Origin: an uncultured Rhodospirillales bacterium
Lineage (GTDB): Bacteria > Pseudomonadota > Alphaproteobacteria > Acetobacterales > Acetobacteraceae
DNA length: 6,232 nucleotides
NCBI GenBank assembly: GCA_903932545.1
Contig: CAIZGT010000741.1
Coordinates: forward strand, 1 to 6,232
Reading direction: 5' to 3'
Part shown: positions 1 through 6,232 of the stretch, one piece after another
How the letters are laid out: every line of letters starts with the position of its first letter
Position numbering within the stretch: position 1 is the stretch's first letter
Program-made: the position numbers and the translations under genes
The notes under the pieces: model-generated
What the model saw: the letters and a program-made list of their open reading frames with translations, nothing else
What the model was told of the DNA's origin: nothing
Database searches by the model: none

Positions 1-2661
1 ACGCGGCTCAGCGCCGATCAGCCACAGCACTTGGCCGATAGCGCCGCCCTCGGATTTCAGATTGTCCGAACCCCAGAGCACGACGGCCACTGATTCCGGC
101 AGTGCCTGGTTTTCCTGCGCATGCCGGGCCAGCAGGCGGTCAGCCTGGGCCGCGCCGTCTTTACAGGCGAAGGCGGACGGCAGGCGGAACGGATCGAAGC
201 CGTGCAGATTGCGGCCGGTGGGCAGCACTTCCGGCGTGCGCAGCAGATCGCCGCCTGGAGCTGGGTGGAGATAGCCGCCATCCAGCGCATGCAGAATGGC
301 TGGTGTCTCGCTGTCGGTTGCGAGTTGCTGGTCCATTTTTGCGCGGAGTTCCGGATCGGCGATGTTCGCCAGATCGAGCATTTCTTTGCGCGCTTCCGCA
401 CTCATCGGGCTGCCCACAACGTGCAGGCCTTGCGGGATCAGTGAGTATTCGAGTTCAAGCAGCGCAGGGGCGAGCTTGGAGATTGCGATCTCGGCTTCTG
501 CCAACGTCCACAGCGGCTCAGACTGTGCCAAGTCCACCTGGGCGGCTTCGGCCTGCACAAGTTCAGCCAGCGACAGACGTTGTTCGTCCATCGTGTCCGG
601 ATCCATCCCGCGCCAGCGATCGAGTGAGGATTTCAGATCGGCGAGGCCTTTATACAGGCCCGATTTTGTCACCGGCGGGGTGAGATAGGAAATCAACGCC
701 GCGCCGGCGCGGCGCTTGGCCAGCATGCCTTCGGAGGGGTTGTTGGAGGCGTAGAGGTAGAAATTCGGCAGATCGCCAATCAGACGGTCGGGCCAGCAGA
801 ATTCGGACAGGCCGGTTTGCTTGCCAGGCATGAATTCGAGCGCGCCATGCGTGCCGAAGTGCAGCACGGCGTGGGCACCGAAATCGTTCTCGATGTAGCG
901 GTAGAACGCAGCGAAGGCGTGGGTCGGCGCGAAACCGCGCTCGAACAGCAGGCGCATCGGGTCGCCCTCATAGCCGAAGCCGGGCTGCACGCCGATCATC
1001 ACGTTGCCGAAATTGGCACCGAGGATGTGGATGGTCTCGCCGTCCGAGTTTTGGCGGCCGGGAGCCGGGCCCCAAGTGCCTTCGATTTCCCCGAGCCATT
1101 TCTGTTGGCGGACATGCGTATCCGCCCCGATGCGGTGTGCGACATTGGCCAGCGCGCCGTATTTCGCGGCATTGCCGACGAGGATCATCTCGCGCAGCGC
1201 GTCCACGCTCGGTGGCATATCGAGCGTGTAGCCGCCTGCCTTCATTGTTTTGAGGGTGGCATAGAGCGATTCGAACACAGCGAGATACGCCGCCGTGCCG
1301 GTGTTGCCGGCATTGGGTGGGAAGTTGAAGATGACGATGGCGATTTTTTTCTCGGCGCGCTCGGCACGGCGCAGCGCGATCATCTTGGCGACGCGCGCGG
1401 CAAGCTTGTTGGCGCGTTCCGGCTCAGATGTCATTGCACGGGCGCAGTTCACCCCATCGCAGCCGTCGCAAGGCTTCTGATTTTCGGAGATGCCGCAGCG
1501 ACCGCCGAACGTCATCGGCATAATCGCGCCGTCAAGTTCCGGAATGGCGACCATCAACGTGGCCTCCACCGGCATCAACCCGCGCGGATCGGCCTTCCAC
1601 TGCTTGAGGGTTTGGAACTCGACCGGATGCGCGCCGATATAGGGTACGTCGAGACCGGACAGCACGGCCTCGGCGGCTTTGGTGTCGTTATAGGCGGGAC
1701 CGCCGACGAGGGAGAAGCCGGTGAGGGAGACCACCGCGTCCACCGTCGCTTTGCCGTCTTTGGTGAAGTAATCCGAAATCGCTTCGCGCTGATCAAGGCC
1801 GCTGGCGAAGGCGGTGATGACGCGAACACCGCGCGCTTCAAATGCGCGGATCACACCGTCATAATGGCGGGAGTTGTTCGACAGCAGATACGAGCGCAGG
1901 GCCAGAATGCCCACGGTGCCGTTCTGGCCAGCATTTTGAGGAAGCTGGTTGAGGTTGGAGACGATCCGACCCTTCGCATCTGGATGATACAGGCCAACAT
2001 CGGGGTATTCGACCGGCGGCTCCACCTTGATCGCAGTCGTCGCGGCCAAACGCTCGCCGGTGCAGTAGCGGCTGACCAGCAGGCGGATCATGTTGGCGAA
2101 ATTCTGCTCAGACCCGCCCAGCCAATACTGCAGCGCCAAGAAATAGGCGCGCATGTCTTGCGCGGGGCCGGGAATGAATTTCAGGATTTTTGGCAGACGG
2201 CGGACCATCTTCATCTGGCTCGCGCCGGGGTTCTTGGACCCTTTGCTCGCACCCTTCAGCTTCTTGATCATCGCCATGAAGCCAGTGGCTTCTTTGTCCA
2301 TGGCGAACTTGCCCATGCGGGTGAGGCGCATTACCTCCCCGCCGGACATGATGCCGACCATCGCATCACAATTGTCGCGGCGGGCCGCCAAGGCCGGGGC
2401 AACGGCGCGGATATGGTCGTCGAGGAACAGCATTGAGGCGAGTACGATATCAGCGCGGGCGATGTCATCATGACAATCGGCCAGCGCGTCCTGGTCGGTG
2501 CCCCATTCATCAGCGGCGTGAACCACAACTTCCAAGCCTGGCAATTCGCGGCGCAACGCTTCTTGGGCGCGCATTGCGGAACCCGCCAACGCACTGTCCA
2601 TCGTGACCACGACGAAGCGGATTGGAGTTGCAGACGAGAATTGGCCGGAGAGTGCGTTCAT
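1..2661 (-). CDS. bchH: Magnesium chelatase subunit H (partial; C-terminus beyond left edge)
   Basis: Large porphyrin-binding subunit of magnesium chelatase. With the BchI/BchD AAA+ motor it inserts Mg2+ into protoporphyrin IX, the first committed step of bacteriochlorophyll synthesis, in the cytoplasm or at the membrane surface. The frame is open without a stop from ATG at 2661 to base 1, giving 887 residues; the family is about 1190 long, so about 300 C-terminal residues lie outside. Residues about 13-165 match the ChlH/BchH N-terminal domain (RFVVVTMDS, then MVGMMSGGEVMRLT), and from about 170 onward the CobN/Mg-chelatase domain. Recognisable family stretches are FPPNAGNTGTAAYL, HFGTHGALEFMPGKQTG (H601, H605, E609) and PTGRNLHGFDPFRLPSAFA near the edge. 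The cysteines C389, C398, C401 and C406 form a cluster (see findings). The start is chosen because the first conserved strand begins at about residue 15 and an AAGGTGG-like Shine-Dalgarno site lies about 8 bases upstream (2670-2676). The ATG directly follows the bchB stop (TGAATG), suggesting coupled translation. Identity is very secure. Confidence 0.97.
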   Translation of the reverse strand, partial: MNALSGQFSSATPIRFVVVTMDSALAGSAMRAQEALRRELPGLEVVVHAADEWGTDQDALADCHDDIARADIVLASMLFLDDHIRAVAPALAARRDNCDAMVGIMSGGEVMRLTRMGKFAMDKEATGFMAMIKKLKGASKGSKNPGASQMKMVRRLPKILKFIPGPAQDMRAYFLALQYWLGGSEQNFANMIRLLVSRYCTGERLAATTAIKVEPPVEYPDVGLYHPDAKGRIVSNLNQLPQNAGQNGTVGILALRSYLLSNNSRHYDGVIRAFEARGVRVITAFASGLDQREAISDYFTKDGKATVDAVVSLTGFSLVGGPAYNDTKAAEAVLSGLDVPYIGAHPVEFQTLKQWKADPRGLMPVEATLMVAIPELDGAIMPMTFGGRCGISENQKPCDGCDGVNCARAMTSEPERANKLAARVAKMIALRRAERAEKKIAIVIFNFPPNAGNTGTAAYLAVFESLYATLKTMKAGGYTLDMPPSVDALREMILVGNAAKYGALANVAHRIGADTHVRQQKWLGEIEGTWGPAPGRQNSDGETIHILGANFGNVMIGVQPGFGYEGDPMRLLFERGFAPTHAFAAFYRYIENDFGAHAVLHFGTHGALEFMPGKQTGLSEFCWPDRLIGDLPNFYLYASNNPSEGMLAKRRAGAALISYLTPPVTKSGLYKGLADLKSSLDRWRGMDPDTMDEQRLSLAELVQAEAAQVDLAQSEPLWTLAEAEIAISKLAPALLELEYSLIPQGLHVVGSPMSAEARKEMLDLANIADPELRAKMDQQLATDSETPAILHALDGGYLHPAPGGDLLRTPEVLPTGRNLHGFDPFRLPSAFACKDGAAQADRLLARHAQENQALPESVAVVLWGSDNLKSEGGAIGQVLWLIGAEPR

Positions 2662-4218
2662 TCAGCGTCCCACCTTTGCTTTGGCTTCGTAGAGGGTCTC
2701 GATTGAGATCCGCGCAATGCCAGCGTCGCGGGCGTATTTCTCGGTGTTGCGGCGAGCTTTGCCGCGCACGAAGAAGGGTATCTTGCCGAGTTCTTTCTCG
2801 GCTTCGGCAGTCCAAACCGGCTCGTTGCTTGCGGGCGCATCCAGCACCGCAACATCTGCCGAGGCTTGCACGTCCAGCACGGGCTCGGCGGCGCGAATGG
2901 GCGCTGCGGCGTGGCCGAGATGGGAGGGAGCCTCGGAGAATTCGCTGTCTTCACGGAACATCTGCAGCAGATGCTCCTCCAGACCCATCATCAGCGGATG
3001 GACCCATGAGTCGAAGATCACATTCGCGCCCTCAAACCCCATTTGTGGGGCGTAGCGGGCAGGGAAATCTTGCACATGCATCGGCGCTGAGATCATCGCG
3101 CACGGCACACCGAGGCGCTTGGAGATGTGGCGCTCCATTTGGGTGCCAAGCACGAGTTCGACGCTGAGGGCGGCGACGGCTTCCTCAACGTCGAGATAAT
3201 CGTCGGTGATCAGCGCTTCGAGGCCATAAGCCTGCGCCGCCGCGCGGACTTCGCGGACCTGTTCGCGCGAATAGGTGCCCATACCGACCACGGTGAAGCC
3301 CATTTCATCGCGGGCGATGCGGGCGGCAGCGATAACGTGGGTGGCATCGCCGAACACATAAACACGCTTGCCGGTGAGATAGGTGCTGTCCACCGAGCGG
3401 GCATACCAGGGCGAATGCGCGGTCTCGTCTTCGAGGAAAGGCGTAGGATCGATGCCAGCGAGGGCGGCGACTTCACGGATGAAATCACAGGTGGCACCGA
3501 AGCCGATCGGCACGGTTTTGGTGGCTTTCTGGCCGAGATGCTTTTCCAGGAACTGCGCGGCCGGGCCAGCGATTTCGGGATAGAGCACCACGTTGAATGC
3601 GGCATCGCCCAAGCGCATCAGATCGGTGGGCGATGAGCCCATTGGCGCGGTGACGTTGATGCTGATGCCCATACGGTGCAGCAGTGACGTGATCTCGCGC
3701 ACATCATCGCGATGACGGAAGCCGAGTGCGGTTGGGCCAAGGATGTTGCACGAGATGGACGCCGGGGTGGTTTCCGGGCGGCGGGCGAATTCGCGGACGA
3801 GGCGGTAGAACGTCTCGGCCGCGCCCCAATTTTCTTTTTTCTGATAGGCGGGGAGTTCCACCGCCACCACCGGGCAAGGCAGGTTCAACGCGCGGGCGAG
3901 GCCACCGGGATCATCCTGGATCAATTCGGCGGTGCAAGACGCGCCAACCAGCAAGGCTTGCGGCTTGAAACGGTCATAGGCGTCGCGGGCGGATTGCTTG
4001 AACAGATCCGCAGTATCGCCACCCAGATCGCGGGCCTGGAAGGTGGTGTAGGTCACCGGCGGGCGCTTTTGGCGGCGCTCGATCATGGTGAACAGCAGAT
4101 CGGCGTAGGTGTCACCCTGCGGCGCGTGCAGCACGTAATGCAGGCCGTCCATCGCGGTTGCCACGCGCATGGCACCGATATGGGGCGGGCCTTCATAGGT
4201 CCAGAGGGTGAGTTGCAT
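2662..4218 (-). CDS. bchB: Light-independent protochlorophyllide reductase subunit B
   Basis: Catalytic-component subunit of DPOR, the nitrogenase-like enzyme that reduces the C17=C18 double bond of protochlorophyllide in the dark. BchN and BchB form the heterotetramer that receives electrons from the BchL iron protein. The 518 residues are close to the usual length (about 510-530). The N-terminus MQLTLWTYEGPPHIGAMRVA is typical. D36 (in APQGDTYAD) corresponds to the unusual aspartate ligand of the [4Fe-4S] cluster. D277 (in RSVDSTYLTGKR) appears to match the catalytic aspartate, D274, of the Rhodobacter capsulatus enzyme. GASCTAELIQDDPGG, VELPAYQKKENWGA and MISAPMHVQDFPARYAPQMGFEGAN are further family signatures. 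Residues about 469-518 (IPFFVRGKARRNTEKYAR, ETLYEAKAK) are the C-terminal PCP_red domain, joined by an Ala/Pro-rich acidic linker at about 425-468. The gene starts 3 bases after the bchN stop and ends directly against the bchH start. Identity is very secure. Confidence 0.98.
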   Translation of the reverse strand: MQLTLWTYEGPPHIGAMRVATAMDGLHYVLHAPQGDTYADLLFTMIERRQKRPPVTYTTFQARDLGGDTADLFKQSARDAYDRFKPQALLVGASCTAELIQDDPGGLARALNLPCPVVAVELPAYQKKENWGAAETFYRLVREFARRPETTPASISCNILGPTALGFRHRDDVREITSLLHRMGISINVTAPMGSSPTDLMRLGDAAFNVVLYPEIAGPAAQFLEKHLGQKATKTVPIGFGATCDFIREVAALAGIDPTPFLEDETAHSPWYARSVDSTYLTGKRVYVFGDATHVIAAARIARDEMGFTVVGMGTYSREQVREVRAAAQAYGLEALITDDYLDVEEAVAALSVELVLGTQMERHISKRLGVPCAMISAPMHVQDFPARYAPQMGFEGANVIFDSWVHPLMMGLEEHLLQMFREDSEFSEAPSHLGHAAAPIRAAEPVLDVQASADVAVLDAPASNEPVWTAEAEKELGKIPFFVRGKARRNTEKYARDAGIARISIETLYEAKAKVGR

Positions 4219-4221
4219 GGC

Positions 4222-5505
4222 TCAGACCCTCAACTTGGTGCGACGGAGCAGCGGGCGGGCGAAGAGTTCGGCGAGATCAGCGGCTTGGTCGTAGCCCTGG
4301 GTGGGGCTGAACAGGAGTTCGATGGACCATTTCGTGGTCAACCCCTCCGATTCGAGTGGATTGGCGAGGCCGAGGCCGCAGACGGTGAGGTCTGGGCGGA
4401 TGGCGCGGCAGCGGTCGAGTTGGCGTTCGACGTCTTGGCCTTCACTGATCCGCACGCCTGCGGGCATCATCGCGAGTTCTTCGGCGAGATGTTGGCGGTG
4501 GAGATAGGGGGTGCCGATTTCGGTGAGCTGCATCCCCATCTCGCGGGCGAGGAAGCGGGCGAGTGGGATTTCAAGTTGGGAGTCGGGGAACATGAAGATC
4601 GATTTGCCTTCAAGTTCCGGACGCATCCGGGCCAACGCCGTCTCAGCGCGGGCGCGCGGAGCGGCAACGGCGGCGTTGAAAGCGGATTGATCAACAGGCA
4701 TCGCCTGTGCTGCGGCGTGCAGCCAGGCGGTGGTGCCTTCTGCGCCGAACGGAAACGGCGCTGGAATGCGGGTGGCCCCGCGCTCTTCGAGCAGGCGCGC
4801 GGTGTCGGCAAGGAAGGGCTGGGCGAGCAGCATTTTGGTGTTCGGGCCAACGCTGGGCAGATCGCCCGCATGGCGTGGCGGCAGGAAGCTGACCTTGGGC
4901 AGACCCATGGCAGCGAATAGGCGGCGGAATTGGTCTTCCACCACATCGGCCAGGCAACCAACCACCAGCAGATCGGCAGGAGCCGTTGCGGCGGCAATGG
5001 GCATGTCTGGCACCAGAGCGGCGAGGCAGGCGTCTTCACCTTGGGTGAAAGTGGTCTCGATGCCGCTGCCGGAATAGCTCAGCACGCGCACGTTTGGTGC
5101 CATCTGGCGCGACAGGCGCTGGGCGGCGCGGGAGAGGTCGAGCTTGATCACTTCGGATGGGCAGGAGCCGACCAAGAACAGCAGCTTGATCTCGGGGCGG
5201 CGGCCGAGCAGGCGAAGGACGACGCGGTCGAGCTCGTCATTCGCGTCCACCAAACCGGCGAGGTCTTTCTCCTCCATGATCGCGGTGGCAAAGCGCGGCT
5301 CGGCGAAGATCATCACGCCTGCTGCTGACTGGATCAGATGCGCGCAGGTGCGGCTGCCAACAACGAGGAAGAACGCGTCTTGGATTTTGCGATGCAGCCA
5401 GACAATTCCGGTGAGACCGCAGAACACTTCGCGTTGGCCGCGTTCGACCAGAACGCTGTCACATCCGGTTGACGGCGCGGGGGCGATGGCGGGCAGGCCG
5501 TCCAT
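4222..5505 (-). CDS. bchN: Light-independent protochlorophyllide reductase subunit N
   Basis: Partner of BchB in the DPOR catalytic component, related to nitrogenase NifD/NifE-type proteins; it contributes most ligands of the [4Fe-4S] cluster and part of the protochlorophyllide pocket. The 427 residues match the usual size (about 424-430). C29 (EVFCGLTG), C54 (GSRTCAHLIQSAAG) and C115 (LVGSCPSEVIKLDL) are the three cluster cysteines, each offset by +3 from the positions known in Rhodobacter capsulatus BchN (26, 51, 112). Other signatures are YSGSGIETTFTQGEDACL and the C-terminal CGLGLANPLESEGLTTKWSIELLF. The frame stays open upstream to an ATG at 5619, but that would overlap bchF by 115 bases and add 38 unconserved residues. 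I chose the ATG at 5505, whose A is also the last base of the bchF stop (TGATG). No good Shine-Dalgarno sequence is visible before it, so translation probably depends on ribosomes finishing bchF. Identity is very secure. Confidence 0.98.
   Translation of the reverse strand: MDGLPAIAPAPSTGCDSVLVERGQREVFCGLTGIVWLHRKIQDAFFLVVGSRTCAHLIQSAAGVMIFAEPRFATAIMEEKDLAGLVDANDELDRVVLRLLGRRPEIKLLFLVGSCPSEVIKLDLSRAAQRLSRQMAPNVRVLSYSGSGIETTFTQGEDACLAALVPDMPIAAATAPADLLVVGCLADVVEDQFRRLFAAMGLPKVSFLPPRHAGDLPSVGPNTKMLLAQPFLADTARLLEERGATRIPAPFPFGAEGTTAWLHAAAQAMPVDQSAFNAAVAAPRARAETALARMRPELEGKSIFMFPDSQLEIPLARFLAREMGMQLTEIGTPYLHRQHLAEELAMMPAGVRISEGQDVERQLDRCRAIRPDLTVCGLGLANPLESEGLTTKWSIELLFSPTQGYDQAADLAELFARPLLRRTKLRV
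4227..4231 (-). promoter_or_regulatory. Shine-Dalgarno site of bchB
   Basis: GAGGG on the minus strand lies 8 bases before the bchB ATG, inside the last codons of bchN. It supports the start at 4218 and gives bchB its own ribosome entry site in addition to any coupling across the 3-base gap. Confidence 0.65.
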
Positions 5506-6002
5506 CAGGCGGCACCCATCGCGTTGCCAGAGTTGCCCTGCCACTCGCTCTGCTTGCGCGCAGCGCGCAGCTTCATCACGAACTGCATCGCGTTGACGAC
5601 GTAGGTGGCATAGGCGCACAGCGCCAACGCCATCAGTTGCTGCGCGCCTAGAGCATGTTCATACAGCGCGTAGAGATAGGCGGTGTGCAGTGCCAGCACC
5701 AGCATGCTCATCATGTCTTCCCAGTAAAACGCCGGGGCGAACAAGTAGCGGCCGAACACCTGACGCTCCCAAATCGCGCCGGTGATCATGATGGTGTAGA
5801 GCACCAAGGTTTTCACCACGACGGAGAATTCCGCCATCGATTGACCAGTGCCGCTGAGAACAAAATTCATCACCATGCCAAGGCTGATCAGAAAAATCAG
5901 GAATTGAATCGGTGCCAGAATGCCCTGCACCAATGTCCAGACAGTGTTATCGCGGCGAACGCGCTCTTCCGCCGTGTAAAGCGGACGATACTGTTGGCGC
6001 AT
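5505..6002 (-). CDS. bchF: 3-vinyl bacteriochlorophyllide hydratase
   Basis: Membrane enzyme that adds water across the 3-vinyl group of the (bacterio)chlorophyllide ring, giving the 3-hydroxyethyl intermediate that BchC later oxidises to the 3-acetyl group of bacteriochlorophyll a. It has 165 residues (family about 160-175). The sequence starts MRQQYRPLYTAEERVRRD, followed by four hydrophobic segments at about residues 22-49, 61-78, 98-114 and 119-141. Conserved-looking stretches are QGILAPIQFLIFLISLG, ITGAIWERQVFG, FYWEDMMSMLVLALHTAYL and NAMQFVMKLRAARK; the last is basic and probably lies on the cytoplasmic side. The ATG at 6002 is preferred over an in-frame TTG at 6053 because it has a strong AAAAGGAG site 6 bases upstream and because family proteins begin just before the LY-x-EER-x-RRD motif. 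It is the first gene of the visible bchFNBH run, and its stop overlaps the bchN start by one base. Confidence 0.96.
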   Translation of the reverse strand: MRQQYRPLYTAEERVRRDNTVWTLVQGILAPIQFLIFLISLGMVMNFVLSGTGQSMAEFSVVVKTLVLYTIMITGAIWERQVFGRYLFAPAFYWEDMMSMLVLALHTAYLYALYEHALGAQQLMALALCAYATYVVNAMQFVMKLRAARKQSEWQGNSGNAMGAA

Positions 6003-6008
6003 TTTCTG

Positions 6009-6016
6009 CTCCTTTT
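6009..6016 (-). promoter_or_regulatory. Shine-Dalgarno site of bchF
   Basis: Read on the minus strand, AAAAGGAG ends 6 bases before the ATG at 6002. It is the strongest ribosome binding site in the window, and it decides the start of bchF against the upstream in-frame TTG at 6053, which has no such site. A strong site here fits bchF being the entry point for ribosomes into an otherwise tightly coupled set of genes. Confidence 0.85.
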
Positions 6017-6051
6017 GCGGCTGCGACCGGAGGAAATGCCCCAAGGACAGC

Positions 6052-6078
6052 AATCTACATTGTTAAGCAGAACACCAA
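6052..6078 (-). promoter_or_regulatory. Weak candidate promoter for bchF
   Basis: On the minus strand TTGGTG (6073-6078) and TAGATT (6052-6057) are separated by 15 bases, resembling weak -35 and -10 boxes of a sigma-70 promoter. The start point would give a leader of about 40 bases before bchF and would sit just downstream of the TGT-N12-ACA operator. The match is poor and the spacer short. TTTACA at 6089-6094, inside the operator, is an alternative -35 box but has no good -10 box at 16-18 bases. The low match may fit a promoter needing an activator. This is a guess at location only. Confidence 0.25.
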
Positions 6079-6230
6079 AAACATTGGCTGTAAACATGAC
6101 TGGACATCGCCTCCGCGACAGCTTCCCTTGACATGCCGCCCTCGGAACTGCCGAAAGCTTCTGCCAACCCCTTGATAATCTTCAGCCTCTTTGCAGAACC
6201 CTCGGCGGTCGAAATCACTTGGGTTTTGCC
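6063..6230 (-). CDS. Possible 3' end of an unidentified upstream gene (partial)
   Basis: On the minus strand an open frame enters from the right edge and ends at TAA (6063-6065), 60 bases before bchF. The 55 visible residues begin GKTQVISTAEGSAKRLKIIK and continue GLAEAFGSSEGG. In the first 43 codons most first positions are purines and about two thirds of third positions are G or C, a pattern typical of real coding sequence in this window; the last 12 codons look less like coding sequence. I do not recognise the protein. In related clusters regulators such as aerR/ppaA or ppsR often lie near bchF, but the visible tail does not show the C-terminal helix-turn-helix expected for PpsR. The plus strand also has an open frame from ATG at 6133 to the edge, without a ribosome binding site, so the strand is not certain. 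Confidence 0.35.
   Translation of the reverse strand, partial: GKTQVISTAEGSAKRLKIIKGLAEAFGSSEGGMSREAVAEAMSSHVYSQCFWCSA
6089..6106. promoter_or_regulatory. Putative PpsR/CrtJ operator (TGT-N12-ACA)
   Basis: The plus strand reads TGTAAACATGACTGGACA, an exact match to the TGT-N12-ACA consensus bound by the redox-responsive repressor PpsR/CrtJ in purple bacteria. The sixth base of each arm also pairs (TGTNNA-N6-TNNACA). It lies about 87 bases upstream of the bchF start, and bchF-type promoters are known PpsR/CrtJ targets. Aerobic repression of the bchFNBH run is the expected role. About one such match in 4,096 positions is expected by chance, so position and context carry much of the weight. Confidence 0.7.
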
Positions 6231-6232
6231 GA

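Noticed and set aside
817..2436. A 539-codon open frame on the plus strand.
   Set aside because: It lies wholly antisense to bchH, whose protein matches its family along the whole stretch. Long antisense frames are common in high-GC genes, and the translation shows no family I recognise.
3712..4920. A 402-codon open frame on the plus strand.
   Set aside because: It crosses the bchN/bchB junction antisense to both well-identified genes and resembles no known protein.
5505..5619. Upstream ATG at 5619 that would lengthen BchN by 38 residues.
   Set aside because: The extension overlaps bchF by 115 bases and is unlike any BchN N-terminus; starting at 5505 puts the cluster cysteines close to their known positions.
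6003..6053. In-frame TTG start at 6053 that would lengthen BchF by 17 residues.
   Set aside because: There is no ribosome binding site before the TTG, whereas AAAAGGAG sits 6 bases before the ATG at 6002, and the added residues are unlike the family.
5655..6131. Plus-strand frame of 158 codons rich in His and Gln.
   Set aside because: It is antisense to bchF and its leader and has the composition expected of a reverse-complement shadow.
6128..6133. TTGACA on the plus strand, a perfect -35 box.
   Set aside because: No -10-like sequence lies 16-18 bases downstream, and no convincing plus-strand gene follows within the window.
6172..6180. TTGATAATC, half of an FNR/FnrL-type site (TTGAT-N4-ATCAA).
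   Set aside because: The second half-site is absent, so there is no support for FnrL binding.

Overview
The window is a stretch of the photosynthesis gene cluster of a purple (anoxygenic phototrophic) bacterium, most likely an alphaproteobacterium. This rests on the gene order bchF-bchN-bchB-bchH, on proteins close to Rhodobacter-type families over their whole length, and on high GC content. I cannot name the genus from the sequence alone.

All recognised genes are on the minus strand and read from right to left as one tight operon. From the right edge: (1) about 170 bases (6063-6230) that look like the 3' end of an unidentified upstream gene on the same strand; (2) a short control region (about 6003-6106) with a textbook TGT-N12-ACA PpsR/CrtJ-type operator and a strong Shine-Dalgarno site; (3) bchF, 3-vinyl bacteriochlorophyllide hydratase; (4) bchN and (5) bchB, two of the three subunits of the dark-operative, oxygen-sensitive protochlorophyllide reductase (DPOR); (6) bchH, the large porphyrin-binding subunit of magnesium chelatase. 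bchH runs off the left edge with 887 codons present and roughly 300 missing.

Together these genes cover three steps of bacteriochlorophyll a synthesis. BchH (with BchI and BchD, not in the window) puts Mg2+ into protoporphyrin IX. BchN and BchB (with BchL, expected just beyond bchH) reduce ring D of protochlorophyllide to chlorophyllide. BchF hydrates the 3-vinyl group on the way to bacteriochlorophyllide. The genes are spaced for translational coupling: bchF/bchN share one base (TGATG), bchN/bchB are 3 bases apart, and bchB/bchH abut (TGAATG). No terminator is visible, so transcription probably continues to the left.

I found no new biological system; this is a known pathway segment. The points most worth a second look are a four-cysteine cluster in BchH that may be a variant of the iron-sulfur motif reported for Rhodobacter capsulatus BchH, the PpsR-type operator lying inside the apparent 3' end of the upstream gene, and the identity of that gene.
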